Shown here piece by piece: positions 17,871-26,940 of a DNA stretch of 64,000 nt; positions within the stretch are counted from its first letter, which is position 1; each line of letters starts with the position of its first letter. Location of the stretch: contig NZ_KB851200.1 of the NCBI RefSeq assembly GCF_000368065.1, forward strand, positions 861,204-925,203. Direction: 5' to 3'. A program made the translations under genes and the position numbers. The notes below the pieces were generated by a model. It saw only the letters and a program-made list of their open reading frames with translations, ran no database searches and was not told where the DNA came from. The DNA comes from Acinetobacter seifertii (GTDB lineage: Bacteria > Pseudomonadota > Gammaproteobacteria > Pseudomonadales > Moraxellaceae).

Positions 17871-18668
17871 ATGAAAATTCATCATTTGCGAAGTGCTACT
17901 TTTATTATTGAAGCTGGCCCTTATTTTATTTTAATTGATCCGATGTTGGGTGATAAAGGTTCGCTTCCTGCTTTTTCATACCTCCGCTTTAAGGCTAAAA
18001 AGAATCCTTTAGTTGATCTACCTTTGAATGCCCAAGAATTATTAAACAAAGTTACCCATTGTTTAATTACTCATAGCCAAACTTTTGGAATCAAAGCATT
18101 TCAACATACTGATCATCTAGATCAAAAGGGTGAGGATTTTCTTATTCAAAAGCAAATTCCTGTTTATTCCTTTCAAAATGATGTGTCGTATTTATCTAAA
18201 TATGGGATAAATGTTCAGGCAGGTATTGATTACTGGAAAGAAATCGAGTTTTTAGGTGGAAGATTGGTCGCGATACCGGCGCACCATGGGCATGGCTGGA
18301 TTAGTAAATTGATGGCGAATGGTTGTGGCTTCTATTTAGAATTGCCAAATGAACCTTCTTTATATATTAGTGGTGATACCGTACTTACTCATGATGTTAA
18401 AAATGCCTTACTTAAATTTCGACCTGATATTGCGGTAGTTGCTGCGGGACAAGCGCAAATGGATGTGGGGCAGCCGATTCTTATGTCGAAAGAAGAAGTG
18501 CGCGAATTTATTGAGCTTTCGCCTAAATATATTATTGCTAATCATCTTGAAGCATTAAATCATTGTCCAGTAAAACGAGATGAAATAAAGCAAATTCTGC
18601 ATGAAATGAATGCAGTTGACCGTGTACAAGTACCCGATGATGGACAAACACTTATTTATGAAAATTAA
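17871..18668 (+). CDS. MBL-fold metallo-hydrolase (UlaG-like)
   Basis: This 265-residue soluble protein has the metallo-beta-lactamase fold. Seen are the first strand IEAGPYFILIDPML, the metal-binding HxxDH-type segment CLITHSQ ... HTDHLD, a histidine cluster AIPAHHGHG, the Asp ligand YISGDTV, and the late ANHLEALNHCP histidines. The UlaG-like group acts on various phospho- or lactone substrates; none can be assigned here. It is a single gene. Confidence 0.8.
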   Translation: MKIHHLRSATFIIEAGPYFILIDPMLGDKGSLPAFSYLRFKAKKNPLVDLPLNAQELLNKVTHCLITHSQTFGIKAFQHTDHLDQKGEDFLIQKQIPVYSFQNDVSYLSKYGINVQAGIDYWKEIEFLGGRLVAIPAHHGHGWISKLMANGCGFYLELPNEPSLYISGDTVLTHDVKNALLKFRPDIAVVAAGQAQMDVGQPILMSKEEVREFIELSPKYIIANHLEALNHCPVKRDEIKQILHEMNAVDRVQVPDDGQTLIYEN

Positions 18669-18807
18669 GACAAAATTTAATCAATATTTATTAAATGAAA
18701 ATCTTGTAATTCCATATTTTCTATTATGAATAACGCTATGAGTTTTTTATGTAAATGATAGAATTGCGACGGTCGGTAAGTTGATATCTACTTTGTCTAA
18801 CTAATGT

Positions 18808-18846
18808 ACAGTCTACAAAATGTTTAAGATTAAGTTTGTAGACTGT
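18808..18846. repeat. Inverted repeat upstream of the MFS gene
   Basis: ACAGTCTACAAA (18808-18819) and its exact reverse complement (18835-18846) are separated by 15 bases. There is no T-run after it, so it is more likely an operator or a leader hairpin than a terminator. It ends 83 bp before the MFS start. Confidence 0.6.
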
Positions 18847-18929
18847 TGAACTACAAGTGAGGGTAAATGTAGATATACATATGCAACCATCTAAAATTTT
18901 AACCTATTGAAAATACAAAGGTTTATCAC

Positions 18930-20096
18930 TTGCTCCCATCACTTACAATCCAAACCAGACTTGGTGGATTCTACTTTTTCTATTATTCCATTGTTGGTAC
19001 ATTCATGCCGTATTGGAATTTATATCTTCAAGATCAAGGGTTTAATTATCAACAAATAGGCATTTTATCATCTATTGCGATTGTGACACGATTTTTTGCA
19101 CCTTTAGTTTGGGGGTGGATCGCAGATAAATCTGGTAAAAGAATGCTTTTGGTGCGACTGGCAACTTGGATGGAGGCCTGTATATGGTTGGCTATTTTTA
19201 TAGTTCCTAATACCTTTCAATCTGTCGCTTTACTCATGCTTATTTTTAGTTTTTTCCAAAATGCAATTTTAGCTCAGTTTGAGGGGGTAACCTTATTTTG
19301 GTTAGGTGATCAAAGAGCAAAACTCTATGGGAAGATTCGAAAATGGGGATCAGTTGGATTTATTGTAGGTGTATTTACTATAGGTGCCATTTTAGAAATT
19401 ATTCCAATTTCTATGCTGCCTATTTTATTGCTTGTTATAGCTTCACTTGCTTTTATTTGGGCTTTTACGATTCGTGAGCCTGAGGGAGCTCCAACTTCTC
19501 AAAAGCATTTAGAGCCTTTATTACCTGTGTTAAAGCGTCCTGAAGTTGCTGCTTTTTTTACAATCGAATTTATTCTCCTTTTTTCGCATGCGCCTTTTTA
19601 TAGTTTTTATAGTAACTTTCTAAAATCTTTAAATTACAGTACGACTGAAATTGGCTTCTTATGGGCAATGGGGGTTGTCTCTGAAATCATAATGTTTGCA
19701 TGTGCGGCTACTTTCTTCAAATATTTTTCTTGGCGTAGTCTTGTTGCCATATGTTTGGTTTTAACCAGCATACGTTGGTTGCTAGTCGCTCTCTTTTCTC
19801 ATTATTTTATAGGTCAGCTATTTGCACAATGTTTGCATGCTTTTAGTTTTGGCCTATTTCACCTTATTGCAATGCGGCTTATTTTCCAAAACTTTTCAAT
19901 AGGACAACAAGGTCGTGGACAGGCTTTATACAGTACCATGTGGGGATTGGGAGTGGCATTTGGAAGTATTTTAGCGGGTCATTATTGGAAAACTCTGACG
20001 GGTGAGCATATTTTTATGATTGCTGCGCTCGTTGTGCTATTCGGTTTATGTTTTGTATTTTGGTTACCTAAACAAATTGAAAAGCCAGCTTCTTAA
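18930..20096 (+). CDS. MFS transporter, HcaT/nucleoside-symporter-like
   Basis: This 388-residue protein has about 12 membrane segments. It carries the MFS_1-like signature of the 3-phenylpropionate transporter group: FFYYSIVGTFMPYWNLYLQ near the start, WGWIADKSGKRMLLVRL after segment 2, and FEGVTLFWLGDQRAKLYGKI. The start is a TTG with AAAGG nine bases upstream; the next ATG is 24 codons in and would remove segment 1. The substrate is unknown. Confidence 0.82.
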   Translation: MLPSLTIQTRLGGFYFFYYSIVGTFMPYWNLYLQDQGFNYQQIGILSSIAIVTRFFAPLVWGWIADKSGKRMLLVRLATWMEACIWLAIFIVPNTFQSVALLMLIFSFFQNAILAQFEGVTLFWLGDQRAKLYGKIRKWGSVGFIVGVFTIGAILEIIPISMLPILLLVIASLAFIWAFTIREPEGAPTSQKHLEPLLPVLKRPEVAAFFTIEFILLFSHAPFYSFYSNFLKSLNYSTTEIGFLWAMGVVSEIIMFACAATFFKYFSWRSLVAICLVLTSIRWLLVALFSHYFIGQLFAQCLHAFSFGLFHLIAMRLIFQNFSIGQQGRGQALYSTMWGLGVAFGSILAGHYWKTLTGEHIFMIAALVVLFGLCFVFWLPKQIEKPAS

Positions 20097-20242
20097 TCGA
20101 AACATCACTAACATTGTTAACATTACGTGGTTAAGCGGCTAAATTGTTTTATGGAAAGTATCTATTCGTTACGGTTGAAAAATATTGTTTTTATATGGTT
20201 ATGAAGCAATGTTTTTCTAAAAAAATGTGCTAACTTAAACTC

Positions 20243-20746
20243 ATGCGTTTAATGATTAATAAATCTATGAAAAATATTTATATTATGGGATTATTATTAG
20301 CTTTTTCTGGTTTTGCTATGGCTGAAACAGCAACGCAAAAGCCTGCTGAACAGCCTGTTCGAACTGCAAGTAATCCTAATGCTATACGTATTGTTACGCG
20401 TCCTGAGATTATGGGATTATGGGGAATGGAGATTCCAAATAATAAGAAATGTGTAGAGTACTATAACTTCCGCAGTAGTAATGATGTAGTGATCAAAAGT
20501 GGTGAGGAATGGTCATATGGTATTTATGAATATCAGCCATCTGATGACCCTAAAGAGCAGTTATCTGCTTTAGTTATGCAGATTAAGTTTGATAATAATA
20601 AAGTAGATTGCTCTGGTCAGCAGCAAGATCAGACTGGTGATGTTTCCCAATATTTTGTGCAGTGGAAAAATGACCATACTATTAATTTCTGCTCAACTGC
20701 CAAAGGTGAGCAATGTTTTGCAACTTTACGTCGAATGTTGCCATAA
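20243..20746 (+). CDS. Secreted hypothetical protein
   Basis: This protein has up to 167 residues. Candidate starts are ATG 20243 and ATG 20267; the latter gives a tidy signal peptide (MKNIYIMGLLLAFSGFAMA) cleaved before ETATQKP. The mature domain of about 120 residues contains four cysteines (KKCVEYY, KVDCSG, INFCST, EQCFAT) and the motif EIMGLWGMEIP, likely a small disulfide-stabilised periplasmic domain. No family is recognised. A bidirectional terminator follows. Confidence 0.7.
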   Translation: MRLMINKSMKNIYIMGLLLAFSGFAMAETATQKPAEQPVRTASNPNAIRIVTRPEIMGLWGMEIPNNKKCVEYYNFRSSNDVVIKSGEEWSYGIYEYQPSDDPKEQLSALVMQIKFDNNKVDCSGQQQDQTGDVSQYFVQWKNDHTINFCSTAKGEQCFATLRRMLP

Positions 20747-20760
20747 ATCTAAATAGATAT

Positions 20761-20790
20761 AAAAAAGCCTCTTATTTAAGAGGCTTTTTT
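20761..20790. terminator. Bidirectional intrinsic terminator
   Basis: The stem AAAAAAGCCTCTT / AAGAGGCTTTTTT (20761-20773 with 20778-20790) has a 4-base loop. It lies between the plus-strand gene ending at 20746 and accC ending at 20801. Confidence 0.92.
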
Positions 20791-20800
20791 ATTATGCATG

Positions 20801-22171
20801 TTATGCAGTTTCAGCTTTCTTCTTTTCTTCCAATTGTTTCAACAAGTGCTTTTCAAGGTAATGGATGTCCATTGCCTGTTCACAGAAGCTTTTGTCTTGC
20901 AAGATAAGATCTTTATGCAAAGGAATGTTGGTTTTAATTCCAGTAAGAATCATTTCGTCTAACGCTTGACGCATACGAGCAAGCGAAGTTTCGCGATCTT
21001 TACCATGAGAAATTAATTTTGCAATCATTGAGTCGTAGTATGGAGGAATACTATATCCAGGATAGATATGAGAATCTAAACGAATACCTGCACCGCCTGG
21101 CGCATAGAAGCTCTCAATTTTACCTGGTGAAGGTAAGAAAGTTGTTGGATCTTCTGCATTAATACGACATTCAATAGCATGACCACGAACTTCAATATCT
21201 TTTTGTTGAAGCTCTAGACCTAAACCAGCTGCAATACGTAATTGTTGCTCAATGATATCAACACCAGTAACCATTTCAGTTACAGGGTGCTCAACCTGAA
21301 CACGAGTGTTCATTTCGATAAAGAAGAATTCACCATCTTCGAACAAGAACTCAAATGTACCAGCACCACGATATTGCATTAACTGACATGCGTTAACACA
21401 AGCTTCTAAAATATCAGCACGTGCTTTTTCTGGTAGATTTGGAGCAGGGGCTTCTTCTAAAACTTTTTGATGACGACGTTGTAATGAACAGTCGCGATCA
21501 TATAAATGAATTGCATGACCATTACCATCACCTAAAACTTGAACTTCGACATGGCGAGGTTTTTGTAAGAAGCGTTCCATGTATACGGTGTCATCACCGA
21601 ACCACATTTCTGCATCACGTTGAGCCGCTTGAACTGACTCAAGTAATGTATCTACGCGCTCAACAATACGCATACCACGGCCACCACCACCAGCTGCCGC
21701 TTTAACAATGAGCGGGAAACCGATTTCTTTAGCTTCTGCTAAAGCGTTGTGGATAGTTACAGCATGGTCGCAACCAGGTACTGTAGGTACACCAGCTTTT
21801 TTCATTGCAACAATTGCAGAAACCTTGTTACCCATTAAACGAATATGTTCTGGGCGAGGGCCAATGAATGTGAAACCCGAGCTTTCTACAATTTCGGCAA
21901 ACTCAGCATTTTCTGAAAGAAAGCCATAGCCTGGGTGAATTGCATCAGCACCAGTAATTTCTGCAGCAGTAATAATTGCTGGGATGTTTAAATAGCTGTC
22001 ACTACTTGCACCCGGACCAATACATACTGCTTCATCAACGAAACGTAAATGCATCAAATCTTTATCTGCATCTGAATAGATACCGACAGTTTTGATTCCT
22101 AATGTTTTGCAAGCCCGGGTAATTCGTAAAGCGATTTCACCACGGTTTGCAATTAAAACTTTTTGCAACAT
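20801..22171 (-). CDS. accC: Biotin carboxylase subunit of acetyl-CoA carboxylase
   Basis: This 456-residue enzyme carboxylates the biotin on AccB using ATP and bicarbonate, the first step of fatty-acid synthesis. Seen are the N-terminal [17 protein letters not shown], the ATP-grasp glycine loop [13 protein letters not shown], and the catalytic and metal-binding stretch [16 protein letters not shown]. It is third in the aroQ-accB-accC operon, 16 bp after accB. Length and motifs are complete. Confidence 0.98.
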   Translation of the reverse strand: MLQKVLIANRGEIALRITRACKTLGIKTVGIYSDADKDLMHLRFVDEAVCIGPGASSDSYLNIPAIITAAEITGADAIHPGYGFLSENAEFAEIVESSGFTFIGPRPEHIRLMGNKVSAIVAMKKAGVPTVPGCDHAVTIHNALAEAKEIGFPLIVKAAAGGGGRGMRIVERVDTLLESVQAAQRDAEMWFGDDTVYMERFLQKPRHVEVQVLGDGNGHAIHLYDRDCSLQRRHQKVLEEAPAPNLPEKARADILEACVNACQLMQYRGAGTFEFLFEDGEFFFIEMNTRVQVEHPVTEMVTGVDIIEQQLRIAAGLGLELQQKDIEVRGHAIECRINAEDPTTFLPSPGKIESFYAPGGAGIRLDSHIYPGYSIPPYYDSMIAKLISHGKDRETSLARMRQALDEMILTGIKTNIPLHKDLILQDKSFCEQAMDIHYLEKHLLKQLEEKKKAETA

Positions 22172-22187
22172 AGTTGTCCCCGGGGTA

Positions 22188-22607
22188 TTACGCGCGATAA
22201 CGGAATAAAGGTTGACCGAATTGGATCACATCACCATTTTTCACTAAAATTTCTTCAATCACGCCGCTTTGAGTTGCTTCAATCGGGTTCATGATTTTCA
22301 TTGCTTCGATAATACCCAAAGTCTCACCAGCAGATACAGTTTGACCTACTTTAACAAATGGTGCTTCACCTGGGCTTGGAGCAGCATAGAACACACCAAC
22401 CATAGGAGAAGTTTCAACTGCTCCACGTGGGGTTTTTGCAACAGGTGCTTCAGCAACAGGAGCTGCTGGAAGTGCTACACCAGCCGCAGCAACGACAGGA
22501 TTACGACGAGTTAAAGCGATTGATTGATCACCTTCTTTAACTTCAATCGCTTGCAAGTCAGACTCAATCATTAAATCGATGAGTTTTTTAATTTTGCGGA
22601 TATCCAT
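22188..22607 (-). CDS. accB: Biotin carboxyl carrier protein
   Basis: This 139-residue protein has an N-terminal helical region ([16 protein letters not shown]), an Ala/Pro-rich linker (about 38-60) and a C-terminal biotinyl domain. The biotin-accepting lysine lies in EAMKIMN. It carries carboxybiotin between AccC and the carboxyltransferase. It lies between aroQ (17 bp) and accC (16 bp). Confidence 0.98.
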   Translation of the reverse strand: MDIRKIKKLIDLMIESDLQAIEVKEGDQSIALTRRNPVVAAAGVALPAAPVAEAPVAKTPRGAVETSPMVGVFYAAPSPGEAPFVKVGQTVSAGETLGIIEAMKIMNPIEATQSGVIEEILVKNGDVIQFGQPLFRYRA

Positions 22608-22624
22608 GGGCGACTATTCCTGAA

Positions 22625-23080
22625 CTAGTTTGGGTTAGATGGTTGAATTTTTTCAATGGCGTAATCGAGTGCAAAGCTATAACCTTTTGCACCTAGACCA
22701 CAAATCACGCCAATTGCTTTGTCTGATAAATAAGAGTGGTGTCTAAACGCTTCACGTGCGTGAACATTTGACAAATGCACTTCAATAAATGGAATGGCAA
22801 CGCCAAGTAGAGCATCACGTAAAGCAACTGAGGTATGAGTAAGAGCAGCAGGGTTAATAATAATAAGTTTTACGCCTTCTGTTTGTGCCTGATGAATGCG
22901 GTCAACAATGGCACCTTCCCAATTGCTTTGAAAAGTATCGAGTGTAATAGAGGCTTGTTTAGCTTGAGCAATAAGTTGTTGGTTGATATTGTCTAGGGTA
23001 AGATGACCATATACTTCTGGTTCGCGTTTTCCCAGCAAATTCAAATTCGGTCCATGAATTACCAAAATGGTCGAACTCAT
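22625..23080 (-). CDS. aroQ: Type II 3-dehydroquinate dehydratase
   Basis: This 151-residue small type II enzyme performs the third step of the shikimate pathway. Active-site marks are [17 protein letters not shown] with the catalytic Tyr, [18 protein letters not shown] with the conserved Asn-Pro, and [17 protein letters not shown]. It heads the operon with accB and accC, a common pairing in gamma-proteobacteria. Confidence 0.97.
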   Translation of the reverse strand: MSSTILVIHGPNLNLLGKREPEVYGHLTLDNINQQLIAQAKQASITLDTFQSNWEGAIVDRIHQAQTEGVKLIIINPAALTHTSVALRDALLGVAIPFIEVHLSNVHAREAFRHHSYLSDKAIGVICGLGAKGYSFALDYAIEKIQPSNPN

Positions 23081-23315
23081 TCAGATTGCTCCAGCTCTAA
23101 AGTTGCAAATAGTCTTTGCAAGATGTCTGCAAAGTTTGCTTATTATGGCATATGTTTCTACAAGTTTTTTATAATTTCTTTTAATTGTCGCAGAAAGGGT
23201 ACACCAAATTCGGCTTATATATTGTAAATTTTGCGACGAATTAGCAATGTTAAAAAATGACAAAATTTCAAGTAATTTAACAAGGCTCATTTTAAACCGA
23301 ATTGACAAAAACAGT

Positions 23316-24644
23316 TCATGTATTTTGTGTAACGACGGTATGGGCATCTTCAATTGTTAACATTTCATTCCAGCGAGTTAGGTAGTTTTTTGAGCGATGG
23401 CATTGTTTCATTTGCCAAGATGGGTTACGCGAGTGATATCCGACTTGTAAATAATGACTACCAAAACGCTTACGAACTGTACCTAAAGTTTCCATTAATT
23501 GTTGTCTTTGATGAATAAGTTCCAAAGGTTGCCATAAATCATCAATATGTTGTTGACGCGCGTGTAGACCACAAAATAATACTCCAATTTTTATATAACT
23601 TTTATTTTCTTTATATAAAACATCAATTTGATGCATTGCTGCTTTCGTGATTATGCATAAATCATCTGTTGCATAGTGAAGACCAATGGCCTGAGAAGTG
23701 GCTTTTTTATAAGGTGGCTTATCGGTTTTCTCATAAAGCATGACTTGAATACAGGCACACAATTGTTCTTGTTTCATTAAGCGGCGATGCGCTCGATTAA
23801 GATGAAAAATAAGTGCTTGTTTAATAATCTCGATACTGGATAAAGCTTGAGCAAAACTTCGTGACGCTAAAATCCGTTTAGTTGGAATACTAGGATCATC
23901 AAGTTCAATACATGATTGGCCTTTTAGCTCACGAATAGTGCGTGCCATGACCACAGAAAATGCCTTTGCCATATGGTGTTCATTGGCAAAAGTTAAGTCT
24001 AGGCATGAATATACTTCATAACTTTGTAGTTGTTTGACCAGTTGATAACCAATTCCCCATACTTCTTTGACCGATGTCTGTTGCATGAGGTCTTCCATAA
24101 TTAATGGATCTAAGGTGATGAAATTACAGATTCCCTTAAAACTTTTAATTTTCTTAGCAAAATGATTGGCAAGTTTTGCTTGTGTTTTTGAATATCCAAT
24201 TCCAATACAACAAGGTAGACCTAACCATTGGAGGAGAGTCTCTTTCACCTTAAAGCAGTAGTCAGATATATCAATAGATTGAAGGTAAGGAGTGAGATGA
24301 ATAAAGCACTCATCTATAGAGTAAGCTTCTATATCATCTGGAGAGAAAAATTCACCGAGAACAGCAAAAAAACGACGAGACATCTCGGCATATAAAGTGT
24401 AATTGCTTGAATAGACTTGAACACCAGCTTGCACGGCATCTTTCTCAATTTGAAACCACGGTACTCCCATCTTAATACCTAAGAGTTTTGCTTCTTCACT
24501 ACGTGATACCACACAACCATCGTTATTGGATAAAACAACTACAGGTTTATCAATGAGTTTGGGGTTGAAAAGTCGCTCACAGCTGACATAACAATTGTTA
24601 ATATCAACCAGCGCATAAACTTCGCGGTGTGAGATATCTCTCAT
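23316..24644 (-). CDS. umuC: Y-family DNA polymerase, UmuC type
   Basis: The start is ATG 24642-24644, with a GGGGGAT ribosome site 7 bases upstream; a TTG five codons earlier is less likely. The protein has 442 residues. The polymerase core shows ALVDINNCYVSCERLF (first Asp pair), YSIDECFIHL (catalytic Asp-Glu), and GIGYSKTQAKLANHFAKK. The little-finger part includes RSFAQALSS. UmuC is the translesion subunit of Pol V and works with processed UmuD. No umuD is next to it; upstream lies an RNA candidate on the other strand. No obvious LexA-type box could be read, as expected for Acinetobacter, which lacks a standard LexA. Confidence 0.9.
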   Translation of the reverse strand: MRDISHREVYALVDINNCYVSCERLFNPKLIDKPVVVLSNNDGCVVSRSEEAKLLGIKMGVPWFQIEKDAVQAGVQVYSSNYTLYAEMSRRFFAVLGEFFSPDDIEAYSIDECFIHLTPYLQSIDISDYCFKVKETLLQWLGLPCCIGIGYSKTQAKLANHFAKKIKSFKGICNFITLDPLIMEDLMQQTSVKEVWGIGYQLVKQLQSYEVYSCLDLTFANEHHMAKAFSVVMARTIRELKGQSCIELDDPSIPTKRILASRSFAQALSSIEIIKQALIFHLNRAHRRLMKQEQLCACIQVMLYEKTDKPPYKKATSQAIGLHYATDDLCIITKAAMHQIDVLYKENKSYIKIGVLFCGLHARQQHIDDLWQPLELIHQRQQLMETLGTVRKRFGSHYLQVGYHSRNPSWQMKQCHRSKNYLTRWNEMLTIEDAHTVVTQNT

Positions 24645-24826
24645 TATTTCATCCCCCAATTTATCAACTCAAAATATATTTTTGAATTTGTAACATAATC
24701 AAGTTAACAAAATTATGCACAGATATCTAGGGGAGTTCTGGTTGTTCGTCGAAATTATGAAAAGGATGCAAAAGTAATGAATTGTCAGTTATTGATATGG
24801 AAATGTCTGAAAATGATAAGTTTTAG

Positions 24827-24957
24827 TTGGTTATGATCAAAACCATAAGAGCTATATTTAATGGATGGGTTGTGGCCTTTAAATATAGTAATGCGTATAA
24901 CGCATTTGTCTTATGGGTCTTTCAAGCTGTCTTTTTTAAAAAAGACAGCTTTTTTTT
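24827..24957 (+). ncRNA. Candidate structured small RNA with its own terminator
   Basis: Three consecutive perfect hairpins lie in 100 bases: 10 bp (24852-24861 with 24879-24888), 7 bp (24890-24896 with 24900-24906) and 14 bp (24924-24937 with 24938-24951). The last is followed by seven T on the plus strand, although both neighbouring genes run on the minus strand. A possible promoter is TTGATA (24792-24797), 17-base spacer, GATAAG (24815-24820), giving an RNA of about 130 bases. No reading frame with a ribosome site is apparent. The 5' end is an estimate. Confidence 0.5.
24924..24957 (+). terminator. Intrinsic terminator, plus-strand orientation
   Basis: A 14-bp stem AAGCTGTCTTTTTT / AAAAAAGACAGCTT is followed by a T-run on the plus strand. 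Read on the minus strand it is followed by GAAAGACC, so it is a poorer terminator for nasS, although some activity there is possible. Confidence 0.8.
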
Positions 24958-24981
24958 ATGATGATTTGACTCTTGGATAGC

Positions 24982-26004
24982 TTATGAAGAATATAGCTGT
25001 TTGGCTTGTTCATAAGCCTCAAGATTAATACATTGAGCTCCCAAGCTTGTGATTTGTGCTTGGTCAATTTGAAGTTCATCCCACTTTTGCATTTGTTCAA
25101 ATAGCCAATGGAAATCTTCAGGTTGTGGGGCAGCATTTTCTTCAACTAAGTTTTTTACAATATTTTGAATCATATAGTATTTATCTACATGTACTTCTTC
25201 AGAACAGTGAAAGCGGACAATTCCAAAATCGACCAACAACTTTAAGACAGGTGAAAAGTCTTTCAAATCACTCAATTCCTTTTGAGCTTTTATAATTGCT
25301 GTGGTGAGTGCAATTAAAGTTTGAGGATGTTGTTCAGCCCATTCTTGAGTTACTGCAAGAACTTTATCTGGCACATTGGGAATAATGTCTTGACTTGAAC
25401 ATACGATTTTACTTAAGCCTAAAAGTTCGCCCTGTGTATTCCACGGTTCTCCTACACAAAAACCATCAATGACATGATTATCTAAAGCTTCGACCATATA
25501 CGGTGGTGGAAGGGCTTTGAGCTTAAGTGTTTGAGCTATTTTTGAGTCTGCCAAAGCAAGCCATTCTCTTAAACAATAATGATGAATTGAATGTTTAAAT
25601 ACATGAGCTAAGGACAAAGAATGATCTGCTTCAATATAGCTCGTCACTTTTTGGGCAGTAGTTTGTGCATTATCGTTTTCTTGAATAGCCAGTTGATGAG
25701 TTAATTTTTGGCTTAAGCTTATAAAAGCACGGTTTTTACTTAAAATAAGAGGGGTTTGCAGTGCAATACCAATTTGGTCTGCACCCACAGCTGCTGCAGG
25801 CAGCATGGCCGATAAACAATGTGCAGCATCTAATAAACCAAAAGCTAAACGGTCTCGAAGACTTGCCCATGATGCTTCTTTAACTAAAGTAACATCTAAA
25901 CCGACTTCTTCGAAAAAACCTTGCTGTTTTGCCCAAAGCAATGCAAGACAATCAAGTAAAGGAATATAGCCGAGTTGCAATTGAGTCTTTTCTAATGTGC
26001 TCAT
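24982..26004 (-). CDS. nasS: NasS-type cytoplasmic nitrate sensor
   Basis: This 340-residue protein of the NrtA/CmpA periplasmic-binding fold (LQLGYIPLLDCLALLWAKQQ, VDGFCVGEPWNTQG-like motif) has no signal peptide or lipobox, which separates sensors from transport proteins. It begins immediately after the nasT stop codon. In the NasS-NasT systems described for Paracoccus and Azotobacter, NasS holds NasT inactive until nitrate binds. That role is inferred here from pairing and lack of export signal. Confidence 0.9.
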   Translation of the reverse strand: MSTLEKTQLQLGYIPLLDCLALLWAKQQGFFEEVGLDVTLVKEASWASLRDRLAFGLLDAAHCLSAMLPAAAVGADQIGIALQTPLILSKNRAFISLSQKLTHQLAIQENDNAQTTAQKVTSYIEADHSLSLAHVFKHSIHHYCLREWLALADSKIAQTLKLKALPPPYMVEALDNHVIDGFCVGEPWNTQGELLGLSKIVCSSQDIIPNVPDKVLAVTQEWAEQHPQTLIALTTAIIKAQKELSDLKDFSPVLKLLVDFGIVRFHCSEEVHVDKYYMIQNIVKNLVEENAAPQPEDFHWLFEQMQKWDELQIDQAQITSLGAQCINLEAYEQAKQLYSS

Positions 26005-26595
26005 TTATTCGTCCTTTAGTTGATCATTTAGTAGTTTTTGAGCGTCAAGTAAACGGCGTGCCATTTCTCCAATCGTGATCCGGTGGCTCATGGCATTTTT
26101 TCTAAGAAGTTGAAATGCAGTTTCTTCAGGTAAGCCATGCAGTTGCATGAGTAGAACTTTAGCTTTCTCAACATCCTTACGGTCAGCAAGTTTGGTTTGA
26201 GCTTCTTTTAAATCACCTTCGAGTTTTTTGTGCTTTTTATATTGCTCGATCGAGATTTCTAAAATGGTATGTAAGCGGGTAGGATCTATGCCATCTACAA
26301 TATAAGCAGTTACACCTGCATCGATGGCTTGTTTGATGGTGTCTTTATCTGAATTTTTAGTGAATAGAACAGTTGGTAGGTCATAGCTACTCACACAACT
26401 TTCAATAATGTCACGATGGGGATGATCCATGTCGAGCAAGATGACATCGGCTTGTAAATCTTCAAGACGAAAAATATTCAAGTGATCCAAAGTAAGGCAG
26501 GCCACCACTTCAAAGTCATTTTCAAGCAAACTATTTTTTATATAGTCGGCTCGCGCATGATCATCATCGATAAGAGCTATTTTGAGTTTTGGCAT
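26005..26595 (-). CDS. nasT: NasT, ANTAR-domain transcription antiterminator
   Basis: This 196-residue protein has an N-terminal receiver-like domain (KIALIDDDHARADYI, VILLDMDHPHRD with Asp in the phospho-acceptor region). A coiled linker (about 118-140) and a C-terminal ANTAR RNA-binding domain follow (EKAKVLLMQLHGLPEETAFQLLRKNAM ... IGEMARRLLDAQ). ANTAR proteins bind paired hairpins in leader RNAs and prevent termination. A matching leader lies in the divergent nirB transcript (26941-27150). It is co-transcribed with nasS without spacing. Confidence 0.93.
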   Translation of the reverse strand: MPKLKIALIDDDHARADYIKNSLLENDFEVVACLTLDHLNIFRLEDLQADVILLDMDHPHRDIIESCVSSYDLPTVLFTKNSDKDTIKQAIDAGVTAYIVDGIDPTRLHTILEISIEQYKKHKKLEGDLKEAQTKLADRKDVEKAKVLLMQLHGLPEETAFQLLRKNAMSHRITIGEMARRLLDAQKLLNDQLKDE

Positions 26596-26742
26596 AAGTT
26601 CAGAAAATCAGGCTAAGAAAATGCGCCAATTCGACGCGTTTTTTGTTATTGAGTTTTAAGCAAGATTAGTGCCATCCAAAATTAAACCAAAAATCAGGAG
26701 TTGTTGACAATCTAGGAGGCTAAAAAGTTGTTTTGATCGATA

Positions 26743-26777
26743 TTGGTGCAAAACTGCGATTCATTTTGTGGCAAAAC
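26743..26777. promoter_or_regulatory. Putative NtrC binding sites upstream of the nas operon
   Basis: TTGGTGCAAAAC (26743-26754) and the close copy TTGTGGCAAAAC (26766-26777) are 23 bp apart. The first, with its upstream bases, matches about 12 of 17 positions of the dyad TGCACC-N5-TGGTGCA known for NtrC. They lie about 150-170 bp before the sigma-54 promoter, a usual enhancer distance. Confidence 0.5.
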
Positions 26778-26913
26778 TTATTTTTATTTAAACCATATAG
26801 AGGAGCAGTAATAGTGCAGGTAAAATTAAATACTCTTTATAGATGAAAATAGGTTTTAATTTAAACATTTGAAAATAATAATAAAAAATTATTAATATTA
26901 ATCTTAAAAAGAA

Positions 26914-26930
26914 TTGGCATGCAAAGTGCT
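26914..26930 (+). promoter_or_regulatory. Sigma-54 promoter of the nirB-nasA operon
   Basis: TTGGCATGCAAAGTGCT carries the GG (26916-26917), ten bases, then GC (26928-26929) required by RpoN. The -24 half is ideal (TTGGCA); the -12 half is GTGC rather than TTGC. The predicted start of transcription is near 26941, just at the first leader hairpin. Confidence 0.7.
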
Positions 26931-26940
26931 TACTTAATTA

